64,000 bases of DNA from Odobenus rosmarus divergens (taxonomy: Eukaryota; Chordata; Mammalia; Carnivora; Odobenidae). The number at the start of each line of letters is the position of its first letter. Positions within the stretch are counted from its first letter, which is position 1. The DNA lies in the NCBI RefSeq assembly GCF_000321225.1, contig NW_004450287.1, forward strand, positions 3,188,328 to 3,252,327, in the 5' to 3' direction. The notes beneath the pieces were generated by a model. That model had not been told where the DNA came from, did no database searches, and saw only the letters and a program-made list of their open reading frames with translations. Position numbers and translations under genes: made by a program. Shown here one piece after another: positions 12,591-24,879 of the stretch.

Positions 12591-12608
12591 TAAACTTTGA
12601 ATCTTTTT

Positions 12609-13189
12609 ACATGACTGACTTACTGTATATCCCTATTTGGGTACTGTAATAGACAATATCAATAAGCATAATTTAAAATGGAAAATAGAATCAAGAGTGA
12701 ATCTTATTGTTTCATAAAAACCAGTTTCACATACTTCTGGGACAATATCAACAAAATTTTAGTCTCTCTCAGGTGTCTACCTTACACATTTTTAAAATAG
12801 GTAAATTGACCTAAAAACGATTTTCTCATCTCCAACAGAAATAAATCCTACCCACCTGGTAGCTGTCCATAGCCCATCTACATGCAAGTCATATTAACAG
12901 AATTTAATAATAAATCTTTTTTGACATTTGTTTAGTTTATGAATTTATATATACACTACCATGAAAACTTTTACTTACCATGTTTGGGAAGAAGAGCTAC
13001 AAATATTTAATTTTTTGTACAATCATAGGGAAAATAGAAAAACATAATGGAAAAAATGAAAAGCCCACATGATTTGTGTATTCAGTTTAAATAATTACAG
13101 TTGTTTTCCCTATTTTAACAAAATTATGGTATATGATATATTCTTCTGTTTTCTTTGACTATTCTATTGTTACAGTAATTTCTTATATT
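12609..13189. other. Unrecognised AT-rich DNA
   Basis: No gene, RNA or repeat recognised. Confidence 0.55.
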
Positions 13190-13201
13190 AAAATTATTTG
13201 A

Positions 13202-13386
13202 GGGGTGCCTGGGTGGCTCAGTCAGTTAAGCAGCTGCCTTCAGCTTAGGTCATGGTCCCAGGGTCCTGGGATGGAGCCCCGATTCAGGCTCCATACTCAG
13301 TGGGGGGCCTGCTTCTCCCTCTCCCTCTCCTGCTGTCCCTGCTTGTGCTTTCTGTCAAATAAATAAGTAAAATCTTTTAAAAAAGT
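13202..13386 (+). mobile_element. SINEC, sense
   Basis: Full-length copy from ggggtgcctgggtggctcag to an AAATAAATAAG tail. Duplication aaaattatttga at 13190-13201 and 13387-13398. Confidence 0.93.
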
Positions 13387-13398
13387 AAAATTATTTGA

Positions 13399-15699
13399 AC
13401 CCATATGTTAACGGCTACATGAAGGTTTATAATATGCAATAGTGTAATTTTATAATTTCTGTGGTGTGGGATATTTTGTTAGTTTTCAATTTTTCAAATT
13501 ATAAATAATAATTTAGAAAATAATCTTGTACTGGAATATGCTGTTTCTTTATTAATTTCCTTCATTTATTATCTTTTCTTTAATATAAGTATATGATCTA
13601 GTGCTTCTAAATTTCTAGTGGTTTTGGCTTATTATTTATGACTTATGATAACATATAGTTGAATCTTGCTTTTTATTCAGTCAGAAAATTTTGGTTTTTA
13701 ATCACACTATATTATTTATTTACATATAATGTAATGAATAAGATGGTTGAAAGCCTGCCATCTTGGAATTTGTTTTCTGTCTATATCATCTGTTCTTTTT
13801 ATTTGTGGCTGTTGTATTATATTCTTCCTCTCTACCTCCTTTTGATAAATCATTTTTTTAACACTTGATTTTAACTATTTTATTGAAATTTGAGATATAC
13901 CCCCTCAAATCATTTTAGCAGTTTCTCAGAAGTTTAAAATACAAATCTTTGAACATATCATGTTATACCTTGATAATACTATACTTCACATATGCACAAA
14001 ATAAAAACCTCATAATAGTGAAACTTTCTTTACCATCCAGGTCAGCTCAAATTAGTAAATCTCCATGTCCAGTTATTAGCCATCCCACATGAGCCCTGCA
14101 CTGAGCAATATAAAATTGTATATTTACCCCAATACTAGCTGAGATAGTTTGCCCCCTCTTTTTCATTGTAACATATATTTAGCAACATCTAAAATGATGT
14201 GTAATTACTCCTCTGCTGAAGATAGCAACAGTTGTAAATATAGAGAGGGAAGAAGGTTGCCAGAAAAAATTAGGCATAGTTTTACATTCATGTAATTCAG
14301 CTTGAGGTGATTTGGTTCATCTTTTCATCTTTGAACCAAATGTCATCGTCAGAGGGATTCAGCAAAATGATTCCTAAGGCCTATGTCATTGGCTGACCCT
14401 CACTGCAGACATAGCCACCATTGGTCCTGTCTGAATCCCATGGAATAGATTTCCCTTGAGAGACAGAGTAGCCTTTTTGAAAGACCATGGGGAAGTGATG
14501 GACAGGTGAACTTCACAGATAAGTTTTATACTTGATAAGCATAAAATTGGCTAAGGGAGGTAATAATTTTGAAAGCCATTTCTAACTTTCTAGAGGCAGA
14601 ATGAGGAATTTAATCTTTTTCTTTACTTTTCTCACTCCACTGAAGTCATTTAATTTATCTTCTTAGTTTCAAATGAACACTAATATCTCACCCACAGTTT
14701 TGTGCCACCACCATGTATCTCTTTTCTGGGCTCTAGATAGATACATGGGTCTACGAAAATTTTTCACTTAAAATGTTCTATAGGCATATCAAACCTGGGA
14801 TGTTTAAAGGAAAACTTATTACCACCCTCTCTTCTGTCCTTCCATGCACGAATGTGAGCATGACATATAGTCAGTTTCTACATATGGAAGCTTCCAACAC
14901 CATAATTACCGAAGCCCTCTACTTCACATCCACATCCTGCATCAGTTTATACCTATATGAATGCAATAAGCATATAAGTCATTTCCCTTTTTCTAATATA
15001 TCTCACCTCCAATATACTACTGTTAGAATACTTTTTTCTAAGGCAAAAATAAGAGAAAATATTTCTTAATGTCTTAGAAAGTACAAAGATATAAGAATCT
15101 TTTGGGTTGTGGTCCTTTCTTGCCCCCCCCCCCAGACTTCCCTGTGCCTCTTACCAATCACTTGTGTCCTTGTCACATCCATCTCCTTGAAATTTCCCAT
15201 CGAAACATCCTCTTCCACATTTATTCTCCTTTCAAACTCACGATGGTTTCTTTGCGTAAATGCTCTTTCTCCAAATTTGTTGATGAATCATCTCTATTTT
15301 CTCATTTACAGTGTCAACCCTGAATATCATTTTCACTGGAATGACTTTCTTCACCTCCAAACCTAGTGTTATCCAAAATCTGGGACATCAGAAGATTATT
15401 AATGTTACATGGGTAAAACAAATAAGAGATAATGCATTTATATCTACTTATATTAGAAAAAATATTACACATGTCTAATCTGTCGTTATGGTTATTGTAT
15501 TTATGTATTTATGGGCAAGGCTTTTTAAAATTTGATTTGAAGTGAAATTTTAAAAAAATATGTAAATAAAAATACATAATCAAATATGGCAAAAATATAA
15601 AGTAAGAACTCATTAATGATTGATGTTAGGAATCCCCCTCTAAGTGTCATTGTATGTGATCTTCTTTACACACCCCAGTGACTTATTCCTCTAATGTAA
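13399..15699. other. Unrecognised DNA, no gene
   Basis: No supported gene. Frames at 13659-13868, 14773-15069 and 15102-15366 are hydrophobic or low-complexity chance frames. A perfect 10-base inverted repeat lies at 14310-14341 (see findings), and an 11-C run at 15123-15133. Confidence 0.55.
14310..14341. repeat. Short inverted repeat (hairpin)
   Basis: Arms atttggttca (14310-14319) and tgaaccaaat (14332-14341) are perfect complements around a 12-base loop. There is no T-run or gene context, so it is not a terminator. Confidence 0.7.
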
Positions 15700-15830
15700 T
15701 TATTCTCCAATGAGCTGTAGACTCCCTAATGCAGATACAATATCTCATTTGTTGTTTACACTTGCAATTCCTGCTATATCAATAGTGGTTGTTGAATAAA
15801 TGAATGAACATGGATGCATTAATGAATGAA
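15700..15830 (+). repeat. L2-like LINE 3' end
   Basis: 'gtagactccctaatgcagat' through 'ggttgttgaataaatgaatg' follows the L2 3' terminal pattern (agactgtaagctcc...ttgaatgaatg). A short gaat-rich run follows. Diverged. Confidence 0.5.
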
Positions 15831-15835
15831 TGAAC

Positions 15836-18490
15836 TTGGATCAAAAGCCCACTCCGTGCAACTGCCACTTTAATCTCTCTGTAGATTATATTATTTAAGG
15901 TGAACTTTCTCAGTTTTTTGTTGTTTTTGTTAATCACTATAAAAAAAAACATGCTTTTGATCACCAGAGGACTTTCAATATTGGGTAGATTGGTAGAAGA
16001 ACACCCACATGAATGTTTTTGAATATGAAAGAATAGTGTGTTTTGGGTGAAGAAATGATAAAAGGTATCAAAAGAATGTCTTAAACTAAAACTTATTCAT
16101 TAGAAATTCTGGAATTTTTTTCCCACTACCCACGTACTTGGACAAGTTTATAGTTTTGGCAATGAAGTCAGTACTTTTGTTTTTAACTTAGTTAAATTCT
16201 TGAGCTGTCATTTCACATGGGTTATTTTTGTTTTACTGACCCTACTGCTGTCAGATTACTTTAACACTCCAAAGCTTTTCCTTTCCTGGAATTAAGCCTC
16301 TCATATAATTCTTCTCCCTAGCTTTGGAAAATAGTGTTATACTTTAAGTATGGATAATAATGTCTGACAGTTTCCCAAACTCCCGCAGGAAATCTGCCTC
16401 CATACATGTTTATTAAAAAGACATTTTCTATATCAGTATATAGATTTGCTTCTTAACACTGTATTCATCAATATAAATAAAGTATTTCCCTTACTAAGGT
16501 AACTATAACCCACTCCCCTTCCACTACATAATCTTTGTTACATTTTTTATTATGTAATTGTAATCCTGAAGTTTGAACCAAGAGGATATATACAAAGTGG
16601 TATACCCTCTCACCCTGCTACCACTGCCTCACTCCCCTTCCTATACTGAAGATTTTACTTAAGTATAAATTACAGATTGAAAACTTTTTTCTTTTTCGTT
16701 TATTTGGATCAAATGCATGCAAATTGTATCATCACAAGTCCATTCTTTGAGGAAAAAATAACAACTAAATAACTTCAATGATTTAGTGGTCCAACTAGCT
16801 GTTGGTTAGTTGCCACTTTTTAATAAAATGGAAAATTAAATTACTTATATGTAACTATACTATCTTTTTCAACCCATTAAGTATTCATTATTTTTAGTAT
16901 TATTAATAAAAGGCAAACTTTAATAGATTTTATGATAATTACTAGATATGTAATAGTAAATAAAATTCTAATTAAATTATAACATCATAAAAATAATATT
17001 TTAATTAAATATATAAATGTGTATTTTAAATGCATACATAGCTTTTATATTAATATTTATGTATGTATATGAATTTTATATTAAATGTATAAGATCAGTA
17101 TTTAACTATCAATTATTAGATACCATTTTAGAATAGAAGAAATGTAAAGTTTGAGGAGCTGTTCAATTATTCAAATAAAAAGCCCTTTATACTCACAGTC
17201 CTAATGGGGCTTTTCACTGTTTTGGTTTTGCAGTATGTAACACCCTTCCTCTATTGGGGAATATTTCCTGTAGTTGTTGCAAAGGCAACCCACCTACTAA
17301 ATATAGATGATGAAATTGCCAGATAGTTACTTTCCCATCGTCTCTTGCACCCAGAGCACAGACTCCTAAGTTGGTCTGAGTCTACAAAATACAGCCACAT
17401 CCTATTAGTAGCTGGTGATGCTAAGAATATAGGAATATCCACTCTGAGAGCAGGTAGTAGCAGTTATACATCAATATGTGAATTGTAGCCAACAGAAGAG
17501 GCAGAAGCAGTTTCCAGTATCTGTGCTTGCAGTGTTGGCAGCAATGACTTGCTCAGAGCTCAGCAGAGACAGCAGCAATGATTTCAAGGAAAGATGCTGG
17601 GGTGTCATTTTGGCTGAGGCTATAACTGTCCTTCACCTGACCATGGTTCTTCCATTAGGACATACCTAAATTGTTTTTCCATTTCATTAGCCAGAATCTC
17701 CTTTCAGGTGCAATTAAGAACCCCAAATCTATAGTCACTGTTTCCTTAATCAGGACTTCATGTTTTCACTGGACAAAGTCTTTGATTTCATACTAATTTG
17801 GAGACTACATAATTTCCCTTTGGCTTATATTTGATACAGAACCTGCTTCAAATATTTACACATATCGGCTAAGGTTTGTTGGTGTTGTTTCCCTAAAGCT
17901 ATTTCTTTATGGCAAAGTCATATCAAATGCTTTCACCTTATGTTGTAAGAATGTACATAAAGATGTATACATATGCATGTGTCTCTTGACTTTTTAACTA
18001 TGCGTAATCAAATTTTAAGTAAATAATGAACAAAAAAAGGAAAATCAATGCCCTATTGTGGATTATAGTTTCTACTCAAAACATTTGGCATAATTCACTT
18101 TGGAGCAATTTACATGTCTTTTTGTCTGAAGAGATAATGTATCCTGTCATTGGTAAGTTAGAATATGAAGTGAAAAAAGCAATTACTAAACGAACTATCA
18201 CTGATTCAAAGAAATAGAAAGCAGTTTTAAAAGTAAGCATACTTAAAAAGTATTTCATTTTATTTATCTTATTAAATAAATATCATGATTTTCATTTTAA
18301 AACTTAGTAAGCTCTTGAAGACTTAATGTTAAACATTTTTTATATGAAGCAGAAATGTTGGTTATACATATAAAAAATTATTAAGACAAGAAAAATTCTG
18401 AAAAATGGTTTAGGTAAATTAAAGTTATTTCAAGATTAAGGTTTTATTCAAGAGGAGGACAGAATGTTAGTTAACAAATTCCTTTGAAAT
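15836..18490. other. Unrecognised DNA, mostly very AT-rich
   Basis: About 16850-17110 is almost pure A/T. About 17140-17660 is markedly richer in G/C and reads like an old dispersed element, but I cannot name it. Frames at 17251-17442 (minus) and 17478-17669 are short and without a domain. Confidence 0.5.
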
Positions 18491-18501
18491 AAAGTATATA
18501 G

Positions 18502-18716
18502 GGGCTCCTGGGTGGCTCAGTCTGTTAAGCATCTGCCTTTGGCTCAGGTCATGGTCTCAGGATCCTGGGATCAAGCCCCACATCGTCGGGCTCCCTGCTC
18601 CTCGGGGAGCCTGCTTCTCCCTCTCTCTCTCTGCCTGCCTCTCTTCCTGCTTGTGCTCTCTCCTTCAAGCTCTCTCTCTCGAATAAATAAATAAAATCTT
18701 TTTTAAAAAAGAAAAG
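18502..18716 (+). mobile_element. SINEC, sense
   Basis: Full-length copy with an extended TC-rich section. The 11-base duplication aaagtatatag occurs at 18491-18501 and 18717-18727. Confidence 0.93.
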
Positions 18717-18929
18717 AAAGTATATAGTTTCTAAAATATGGGGGAGGCAGCAATTTAATGGGATTAAGGGAAAGAAATGATTCCTAGTTCAAAATAAAGC
18801 ATCACCTGGGAAGCATGAAACTACTTTGTCAAGATTTTTTCCAGGGTACATGCTCTATCCATTCTCATCTTCCTTTACATTCACTTTATCAGTAAGCTGC
18901 TGATCATAGAGATTTTATATTTTTCTTTC

Positions 18930-19390
18930 TAGTCACCTGCTGCCCTTTTTCACCCTGGTTTGTACCTTGGGAGACTGGACTTTAAAGATAGAGTTCTTTG
19001 CCCATTATCTTCTGATTGGTTTGGCCAATGGGAAAACACCAGCAGTAGATCAAGTGAGCAAGAAGAGGGTGAGGTCATGGTATCTATTTCCAAGTCTCCT
19101 CCCCGTAGGTTCACACTGGGTGTCTGCAGCCCTTACCAAAGGCCACAGCTCTTATCAAGTTGGTGACTTAATATGTTAACCCTGCTGGGTTTTGGTAACT
19201 GTTCTTTCTTCCTGCTTTTTGATACCTGGAGTGAAAACAGCTTCTATCTATTGCTAGCACCAAAGTCCTATACTTTCATTTGCTGGTTGCCCTGAATTTT
19301 GCTTACAGCTTTGTAAATAGTGCCTGAAATTACCAATTTGAATGTGCTATATATTTTATTATCAACACTCTGAGTGATGTAACACTGTTG
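18930..19390 (+). repeat. Old dispersed repeat, family not named
   Basis: The order of phrases ('gattggtttggccaatggga', 'ggccacagctcttatc', 'gctttgtaaatagt', 'accaatttgaatgtgctat') matches a mammalian interspersed repeat I recognise but cannot name reliably. Open frames inside (18960-19179) are incidental. Confidence 0.4.
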
Positions 19391-19394
19391 TTGC

Positions 19395-21064
19395 CAAGGC
19401 AAATATCTTATCATTAAAGTTTGTTGGGAAAGAAGAATAGTTGAGATTCATTGCTATAAAGACTCAGTCAATCTAATCCAACACACTTCATATGGCATTG
19501 TTGTTTTTAGTATCATTTTACTATTATTAAGAAATAAGCAAATTTTTACTTAAACTATAATTCTTTAATCGCAAAGAGAATTATAATACCAAAATTTATG
19601 TTCCCTAGATAGTGCACACACTCTCTTTATAATATATATATATATATATAGAGAGAGAGATCTATACAAGAAGTCAAATGATCATTTTGTCAAATTAGTC
19701 AATAGGAAATAAGAAGAGAAGGCATTAGTTATCCAGTTTAATTATAAGCATACTTTAGAATTGGTAGAGTCTGAGGTGAACCTAAATTTATGAAGATTTC
19801 TGAATGATTAAATAAACATAACGAAATACATAGGTGATATAATAGATAATTTTGTGAGGAAATGTGAGCAATATTTCTCTTATTTCCTAGTCCTGCCTAC
19901 ACTCTCTTCTCTCTCTCATTCTTTCTCAATTCTTGATTTATAGACTTACTAGCTTCAGAAATAATTAAGAAGAAATAAGAAAAATAGGGCTAACTCTAAT
20001 AATGTGAAATTGTCAGCACTATGTTCTGGTAATGTAACTTGATTTTTTGAAGCACAGTGTTTTCTTTTAGGAGAGGAAAACTGTTTTACCTTATATATAC
20101 TCTTGTATACATTAGATCATTTTCTTAAGAATTGTTTCCTTGGCCCAATTTGTTTTATATTCATCTGCAGAAATCATCATAGGTTGGGCAGAGTTTCTGC
20201 AAGCAAATCTTTTGGATATCTTTTGTAACTGACACTGATTAACTGAAGCAGGAAAACAGAATTTATGAGAATGGTCCTGGATAGCTCACCAGTCACCATG
20301 GGAAATGAGAAATAAGTCCCTCAGAAGGACAGGAACAAGGGATCCTCCAGAGATCTAAGAGGCAGTAACTTGAACACATTTTTTCAAGGGCACTGGCATT
20401 AAAACAATCCCCTGATGAAGCTGACAACAAGCTTCAATCACTTCCCATGGCAAAGTGGCTCAGCTCATGAGAACAATTTCAGTGGAGAGTACATGGCCAC
20501 TACTTTGCTTTTGGTAGAAAAAGGATTCTGTGGTTTCCAGCAGTGATAATTTCAGCATAATTATAAGGATGGGTAAGGAACAATTCTCTAAGAGAAGGGA
20601 TGCTGGGAGGGTAAAAACAACAGATGTTCACAAAAATGAATCTATTATTTCCAGAGGAAAATGCCCCCCCTTTTTTTAGGAATGAGAAACATTTCACAGG
20701 GAAATCTTCACATTTTCTTTTCAATTTTCCTACACAATAACAATTGACTTATTTTTAAAAGATACTTCGCATCATTAGAAAAGTCATATCTTTATATCAT
20801 GTTTGATTTTTTATCATATGCAAGATATGCCAATATTGGATTTTATGGTGGGTTAAAATAGATGAAAGATAGATAAGAAAAATAGTTCTTTTTTGATAGA
20901 GCTTACAAAACAATACTATATTGATCTTTTTATAAATTTTGGATACTGAGAAATTTTATCAAAGTTATTAAAGACACCATAATATAGAGGATATATTAGT
21001 GGAGACCTCCTGTAAATTTCCTAAAGTTTATGATGATAATCTGATCAATTACCTCCACTCGTCA
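19395..21064. other. Unrecognised DNA, no gene
   Basis: Holds one short AT/GA microsatellite. The segment at about 20215-20510 is less AT-rich and may be an old LTR-type repeat, but I cannot support a name. The minus frame 20500-20724 shows no domain. Confidence 0.5.
19629..19661. repeat. (AT)n-(GA)n microsatellite
   Basis: An AT dinucleotide run passes directly into gagagagaga. Confidence 0.85.
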
Positions 21065-21262
21065 CTTTCTTAAGAACTTTACATGGGTTGAGAAATAAAT
21101 ATTAATTGTCATAACAATCTTATGAAAAAATTGCTATCTATGATCTTATTTTGCTTATGAGGAAGCTGACACAGAGATAATAAACACATTCTTCACGATC
21201 CTACAGATAATACATCAGATTCCTGAGCCTGCGTTCTTAGCTACCACCACCTGTGTTGCCTT
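21065..21262 (+). repeat. MIR SINE
   Basis: 'aagaactttacatggg', 'cataacaatcttatga', 'gaggaagctgacacagag' and 'gattcctgagcctgcgttct' appear in the canonical MIR order. Near full length. Confidence 0.65.
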
Positions 21263-21487
21263 TCTCTTGGAGAAAAAAAAAAAAGATTTCCAATATAAGT
21301 ATCTATAGATTAAATATTAAAAATTTTAAGCTGAAGCTTAGGCAAACAGGAGAGAAATATTCACTATTTATTTTAGTCACAAATATTTTAGGATATCCAT
21401 ATTTTATTTAATAATATTTATAATCATCAGTAGTAATGATACTGATAGCAGTAGTGATTTTATAATAGGTATATTAAGACTAATTGT

Positions 21488-21693
21488 TGGGGTGCCTAGG
21501 TGGCTCGGTCAGTTAAGCCCCTGACTCGATTTTGGCTCAGGTCATGATCCCAGGGTCTTGGGATTGAGCCCTGTGGTGGGCCCTGCATTCAGCTGAGAAT
21601 CTGCTTGAGGATTCACTCTCTCCCTTTCCCTCTGCTCCTAGCCACTCCTCTCTCTAAAATAAATAAGTATATCTTTTAAAAAAATACAAAAAG
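21488..21693 (+). mobile_element. SINEC, sense, diverged
   Basis: ggtgcctaggtggctcggtc head and AAATAAGTATATC tail. Duplication gactaattgt at 21478-21487 and 21694-21703. The many substitutions suggest an older copy. Confidence 0.9.
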
Positions 21694-21703
21694 GACTAAT
21701 TGT

Positions 21704-22190
21704 GATAGTAGTAGTGGTAGTAATAGAAACAATTGTACTGGTAGTATTAATTGTAGTAGCAGTGATAATCTATAAACAGTGATCAAGATGATGTTGCATT
21801 GAGTACTTTACATACGTTAAGATCTAAGAACTCAACCTTTTTTAATTAGCAGATGCCCATGATGATTTTGACTGGGCTTTTTCACATGTTTAGGACTGAC
21901 ATACAACCACAGTGACTCTGGCCCAGGTTTTCTCTCATCATTGCACAGACTAGCCAGTTTTTGTTCGCTTGATGGATGGGCGTATCCCACAATCAGGAAG
22001 CTAGGTATGGCACTGGTAAGCACTTCTGCCACATTAGACCAAAGGGTGTTCACAAATCCAGTCTAAATCTAACGTGAGTGGTAATTGCTTGATAGCAATT
22101 GCTGTAAAGTCATACTGAAAAAGCCATAGATATAGAGAAAGAAATAATTGTGATCATTTTTGCTATCAGTGTCTTTAATAAGGTCTGAAT
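21704..22190. other. Unrecognised DNA with a loose (TAG)n stretch
   Basis: Imperfect tag/gta triplets occupy about 21704-21770. The minus frame 21832-22053 (73 codons) has no recognisable domain. Confidence 0.5.
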
Positions 22191-22194
22191 ATGC

Positions 22195-22430
22195 ACCAAG
22201 CCATATGTTTAAATTTATTTAAATTTACTAAATATTTATTAAATATATTAAACAACTTTATTAAAATTAAATCTATGAACATTAAATCAAATTTCAGTTC
22301 TTTAGTCAAACAAGCCACATTTTCAGTGCTCAGTAGCTACAGATGGCTAGTGGTTACTGTATTGGACAGATGATTTGGATTGTAGAGCTGTTCTGTCATC
22401 TCAAAAATTCTATTGGAGAGTTCCAGATAA
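22195..22430 (+). repeat. Old DNA-transposon-like repeat (hAT/MER type), not named
   Basis: 'gtgctcagtagctacagatg', 'gctagtggttactgtattgg' and the end 'ttctattggagag' match the right half of a common mammalian MER-type non-autonomous DNA element. The AT-rich centre precedes it. The exact family is uncertain. Confidence 0.45.
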
Positions 22431-22784
22431 TATCATCTAAGCACAAATGATATGCAAGCCAAGGCTTTTAAGAAGTGGTCGGCTCCCTACATAGTCATCT
22501 ACTGATCGAAGACACGTCATAACACTAACCTGAGACCAGAATAGTCTAGCTAAGCCCAGCCCAAAAGCAAACCCAAATGAACTTAGTAGATGGTTGTTAT
22601 TCTGAGCCATTGAGTTTTGGGGTTATCTGCTATGCAGCAAAAACAAACTGTTCACATGCTTGTACCTCTTTTAGGTAGAGATTGGGAAATGCAATCTAGC
22701 TGTATGATCCAAGAAAGAAAAGAATTGGATTTTTGATGTACTGTTTTTAGTCTTATAGTATCTTATAATAGGCACTCAAGTAGT

Positions 22785-22952
22785 CAGTAATGTTATTCAT
22801 GTAATCTTCCCAAATATGCTGTAATTTAGACATTATTATCTATATTTTATGGATGAGGAGACTGTGATAAAGAAGTTATAATTCACTGAAAATACTAGTT
22901 TTCATAGTTACTGAAAGTTAGATGCAGCTATAAAAGCAGACGCTAACTTCTT
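22785..22952 (+). repeat. MIR SINE
   Basis: 'ttcatgtaatcttcccaaat', 'attattatctatattttatg' and 'gatgaggagactgtgataaa' follow the MIR order. Diverged. Confidence 0.55.
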
Positions 22953-23364
22953 CCTCTTTCCACAGCCTCCTGCCTCCACCCTTCATAGTTTACTTATATT
23001 CTATTGTTTTGTCTTCTATATAAAAGTACATTGTGGAAAATAAAATCCCTAAAATAAACTCATACTCTTATTATGCAGAGAAAATTATGACTAATGTTTT
23101 GATATGTCCCTTATAATAATTTCTCTAGGTCTGTGAATTTATCTCACATAGTTTGATCATACAATAAGTAGTTTCTTGCCCTGTTGTTTTTCCAATTAGG
23201 ACTAGATACTATTTTTATCATATTGGTAAAATCCTTATTTTAAGAAGACTGTCATGAATTCCTTTCTATTTTTCACTGCCTTAGTTAATTTGTATATATA
23301 CAAAATATTTTACGTATATATACCGTATACCCATATATATTCCATAAGTATTCATCAGCATTTA

Positions 23365-23480
23365 GAGTAGTTATTGATAATTGAATACTTCCTATATGAC
23401 AAGTCTATATGATAAACATTCCCTATACATTATATCAGCTGCTCTTCATAACAATTCTGTGCAATAGGAATTAATGATTT
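23365..23480 (+). repeat. MIR SINE, 5' piece (split by SINEC)
   Basis: 'gaatacttcctatatgac', 'cattatatcagctgctc' and 'cttcataacaattctgtg' read as MIR. They continue beyond the inserted SINEC at 23713. Confidence 0.6.
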
Positions 23481-23712
23481 TTTAAAAAAAGTTTTAGATT
23501 TATTTATTTATTTGAGGGAGAGAGAGCACCAGCGCAAGTGGGTGGAGGAGCAGAGGGAGAGAGAGGGAAAGCAGACTCGCTGCTGAGCACAGAGCCCATT
23601 ATGGGGCAGGGGAAGGGGTGGGGTTTGGGACTGGATCCCACAACCCAGAGATCATAACCTGAGCCAAAATCAAGAGTCTGATGCTTCACCTACTGAGCCA
23701 CCCAGACGCCCC
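23481..23712 (-). mobile_element. SINEC, antisense, nested in MIR
   Basis: Long antisense copy with a G-rich insertion-like stretch (gggcaggggaaggggtgggg) in the middle. An imperfect duplication aggaattaatgatt/aggaattatgatt lies at about 23466-23480 and 23713-23725. Confidence 0.9.
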
Positions 23713-23835
23713 AGGAATTATGATTCTTATTCTCATAAAAGAGATAAAGTCTCTGAAGCTCAGAGTGGCTTTACAATGGTCTAAGTTCACAATGCTAGCT
23801 TGTGGGGTTTGGGGTCTCTGTGTGCTCAGATGCAT
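23713..23835 (+). repeat. MIR SINE, 3' piece
   Basis: 'cataaaagagataaagtctc', 'tgaagctcagagtggct' and 'gtctaagttcacaatgctag' complete the MIR interrupted at 23480. Confidence 0.6.
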
Positions 23836-24250
23836 CTACATTCTTCCTATACTCTGCTCTCTTGAAATGCAGAGGGGCTGACTCTTGCAGCTGCATCTCT
23901 CATGCTCCTGGCTGGCTCCTGTCTGTTTGGCCAAGGAGAGGTACAAGTGAGAATTTCAGTGGCAGGGGAGGATAGAAAGGAGTGGGTAGGTAAAAAGCAG
24001 TTCTTCCTTGATTAGTGTTCTTCTGCCTGATTATTCTACGCTTAGGGCACTGTTAACATCTATCCATCCAAACTAGCACTAGTCACACCTTTCTGTTATT
24101 CCCGTTTCAACATTCTCTGCTTTACTTCTCACCTGTTCATCATCTGTATAAGCATTCAAATCCCTTTATTCTAAAACTCAAGCAATCTTTGTTTCCTGTT
24201 GGAGCCAACATTTCTAAATACTTTCTTTAATATTTATTCTCAAAAGTGAC
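23836..24250. other. Unrecognised DNA
   Basis: Somewhat more GC than its surroundings, with no gene or named repeat seen. Confidence 0.5.
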
Positions 24251-24557
24251 TTTTTAAAAAATTTTATTTTATTATGTTATGTTAATCACCACACATTACA
24301 TCATTAGTTTTTGATGTAGTGTTCCATGATTCATTGTTTGCGTATAACCCCCAGTGCTCCATTCACTACATGCCCTCTTTAATACCCATCACCAGGCTAA
24401 CCCATACCCCCATCCCCCTCCCCTCTAGAACCCTCAGTTTGTTTCTCAGAGTCCATAGTCTCTCATGGTTTGTGTCCCCCTCCGATTTCCCCCCCTTCAT
24501 TTTTCCCTTCCTACTATCTTCTTCTTTTTTTTTTAACATATAATGTATTATTTGTTT
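24251..24557 (-). mobile_element. L1 3' UTR, antisense, 5'-truncated
   Basis: Antisense copy of the same 3' end as at 1-1127. It starts with the T-rich complement of the A-tail, continues with 'tgatgtagtgttccatgatt' and 'ccctctttaatacccatcac', and ends in the module-1 phrase 'aacatataatgtattatttg'. It therefore begins within the first 3' UTR module, close to the internal A-run. Frames at 24319-24563 are incidental. Confidence 0.88.
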
Positions 24558-24784
24558 AGCCACTTGCTTTTAAATATTATTTTGAATGGAGTTATCTCCA
24601 GAGCTGTGGGAATAGCATGCGTAACTCCCATACCAGCTTATCCCTGTTTCAGCCTTCACAGAGGCTCCTGATATAACCTCTAATACCAGTGTAATTTAAA
24701 TAGTTTGTTTATAATCTTATATTTATTTCCACTTTATTTTTATTTTCCAATTATTATATTTTTAGTTTTAAAAGGAGAGAAAAT

Positions 24785-24879
24785 GGGGGCGCCTGGGTGG
24801 CTCAGTCAGGTTTCTGACCCTTGATCTCAGCTCAGGTCTTGATCTCAGGGTTGTGAATTCAAGCCCTGAAAGCCTACTT
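24785..24879 (+). mobile_element. SINEC, sense, older type, cut by gap
   Basis: Head gggggcgcctgggtggctca and then the older-type 'gacccttgatctcagctcag' body. The copy runs into the N gap at 24880. Confidence 0.88.

Larger units (their letters stand above)
12314..12608. mobile_element. L1/SINEC composite flanked by a single duplication
   Basis: An antisense scrap of L1 3' end (about 12331-12405) abuts a sense SINEC (about 12404-12590). The pair is enclosed by one imperfect 18-base direct repeat, taaacYttgaatcYttttt-like, at 12314-12331 and 12591-12608 (two mismatches). The SINE lacks its first few bases, and the join falls on a shared 'cc'. See findings. Confidence 0.75.

Noticed and set aside
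14773..15069. 98-codon plus-strand frame
   Set aside because: No domain, no exon signals and AT-rich codon use like the surrounding non-coding DNA.
17140..17660. GC-richer segment that might be an old LTR
   Set aside because: It felt like a dispersed repeat, but I could not fix ends, duplication or family. Left inside an unrecognised stretch.
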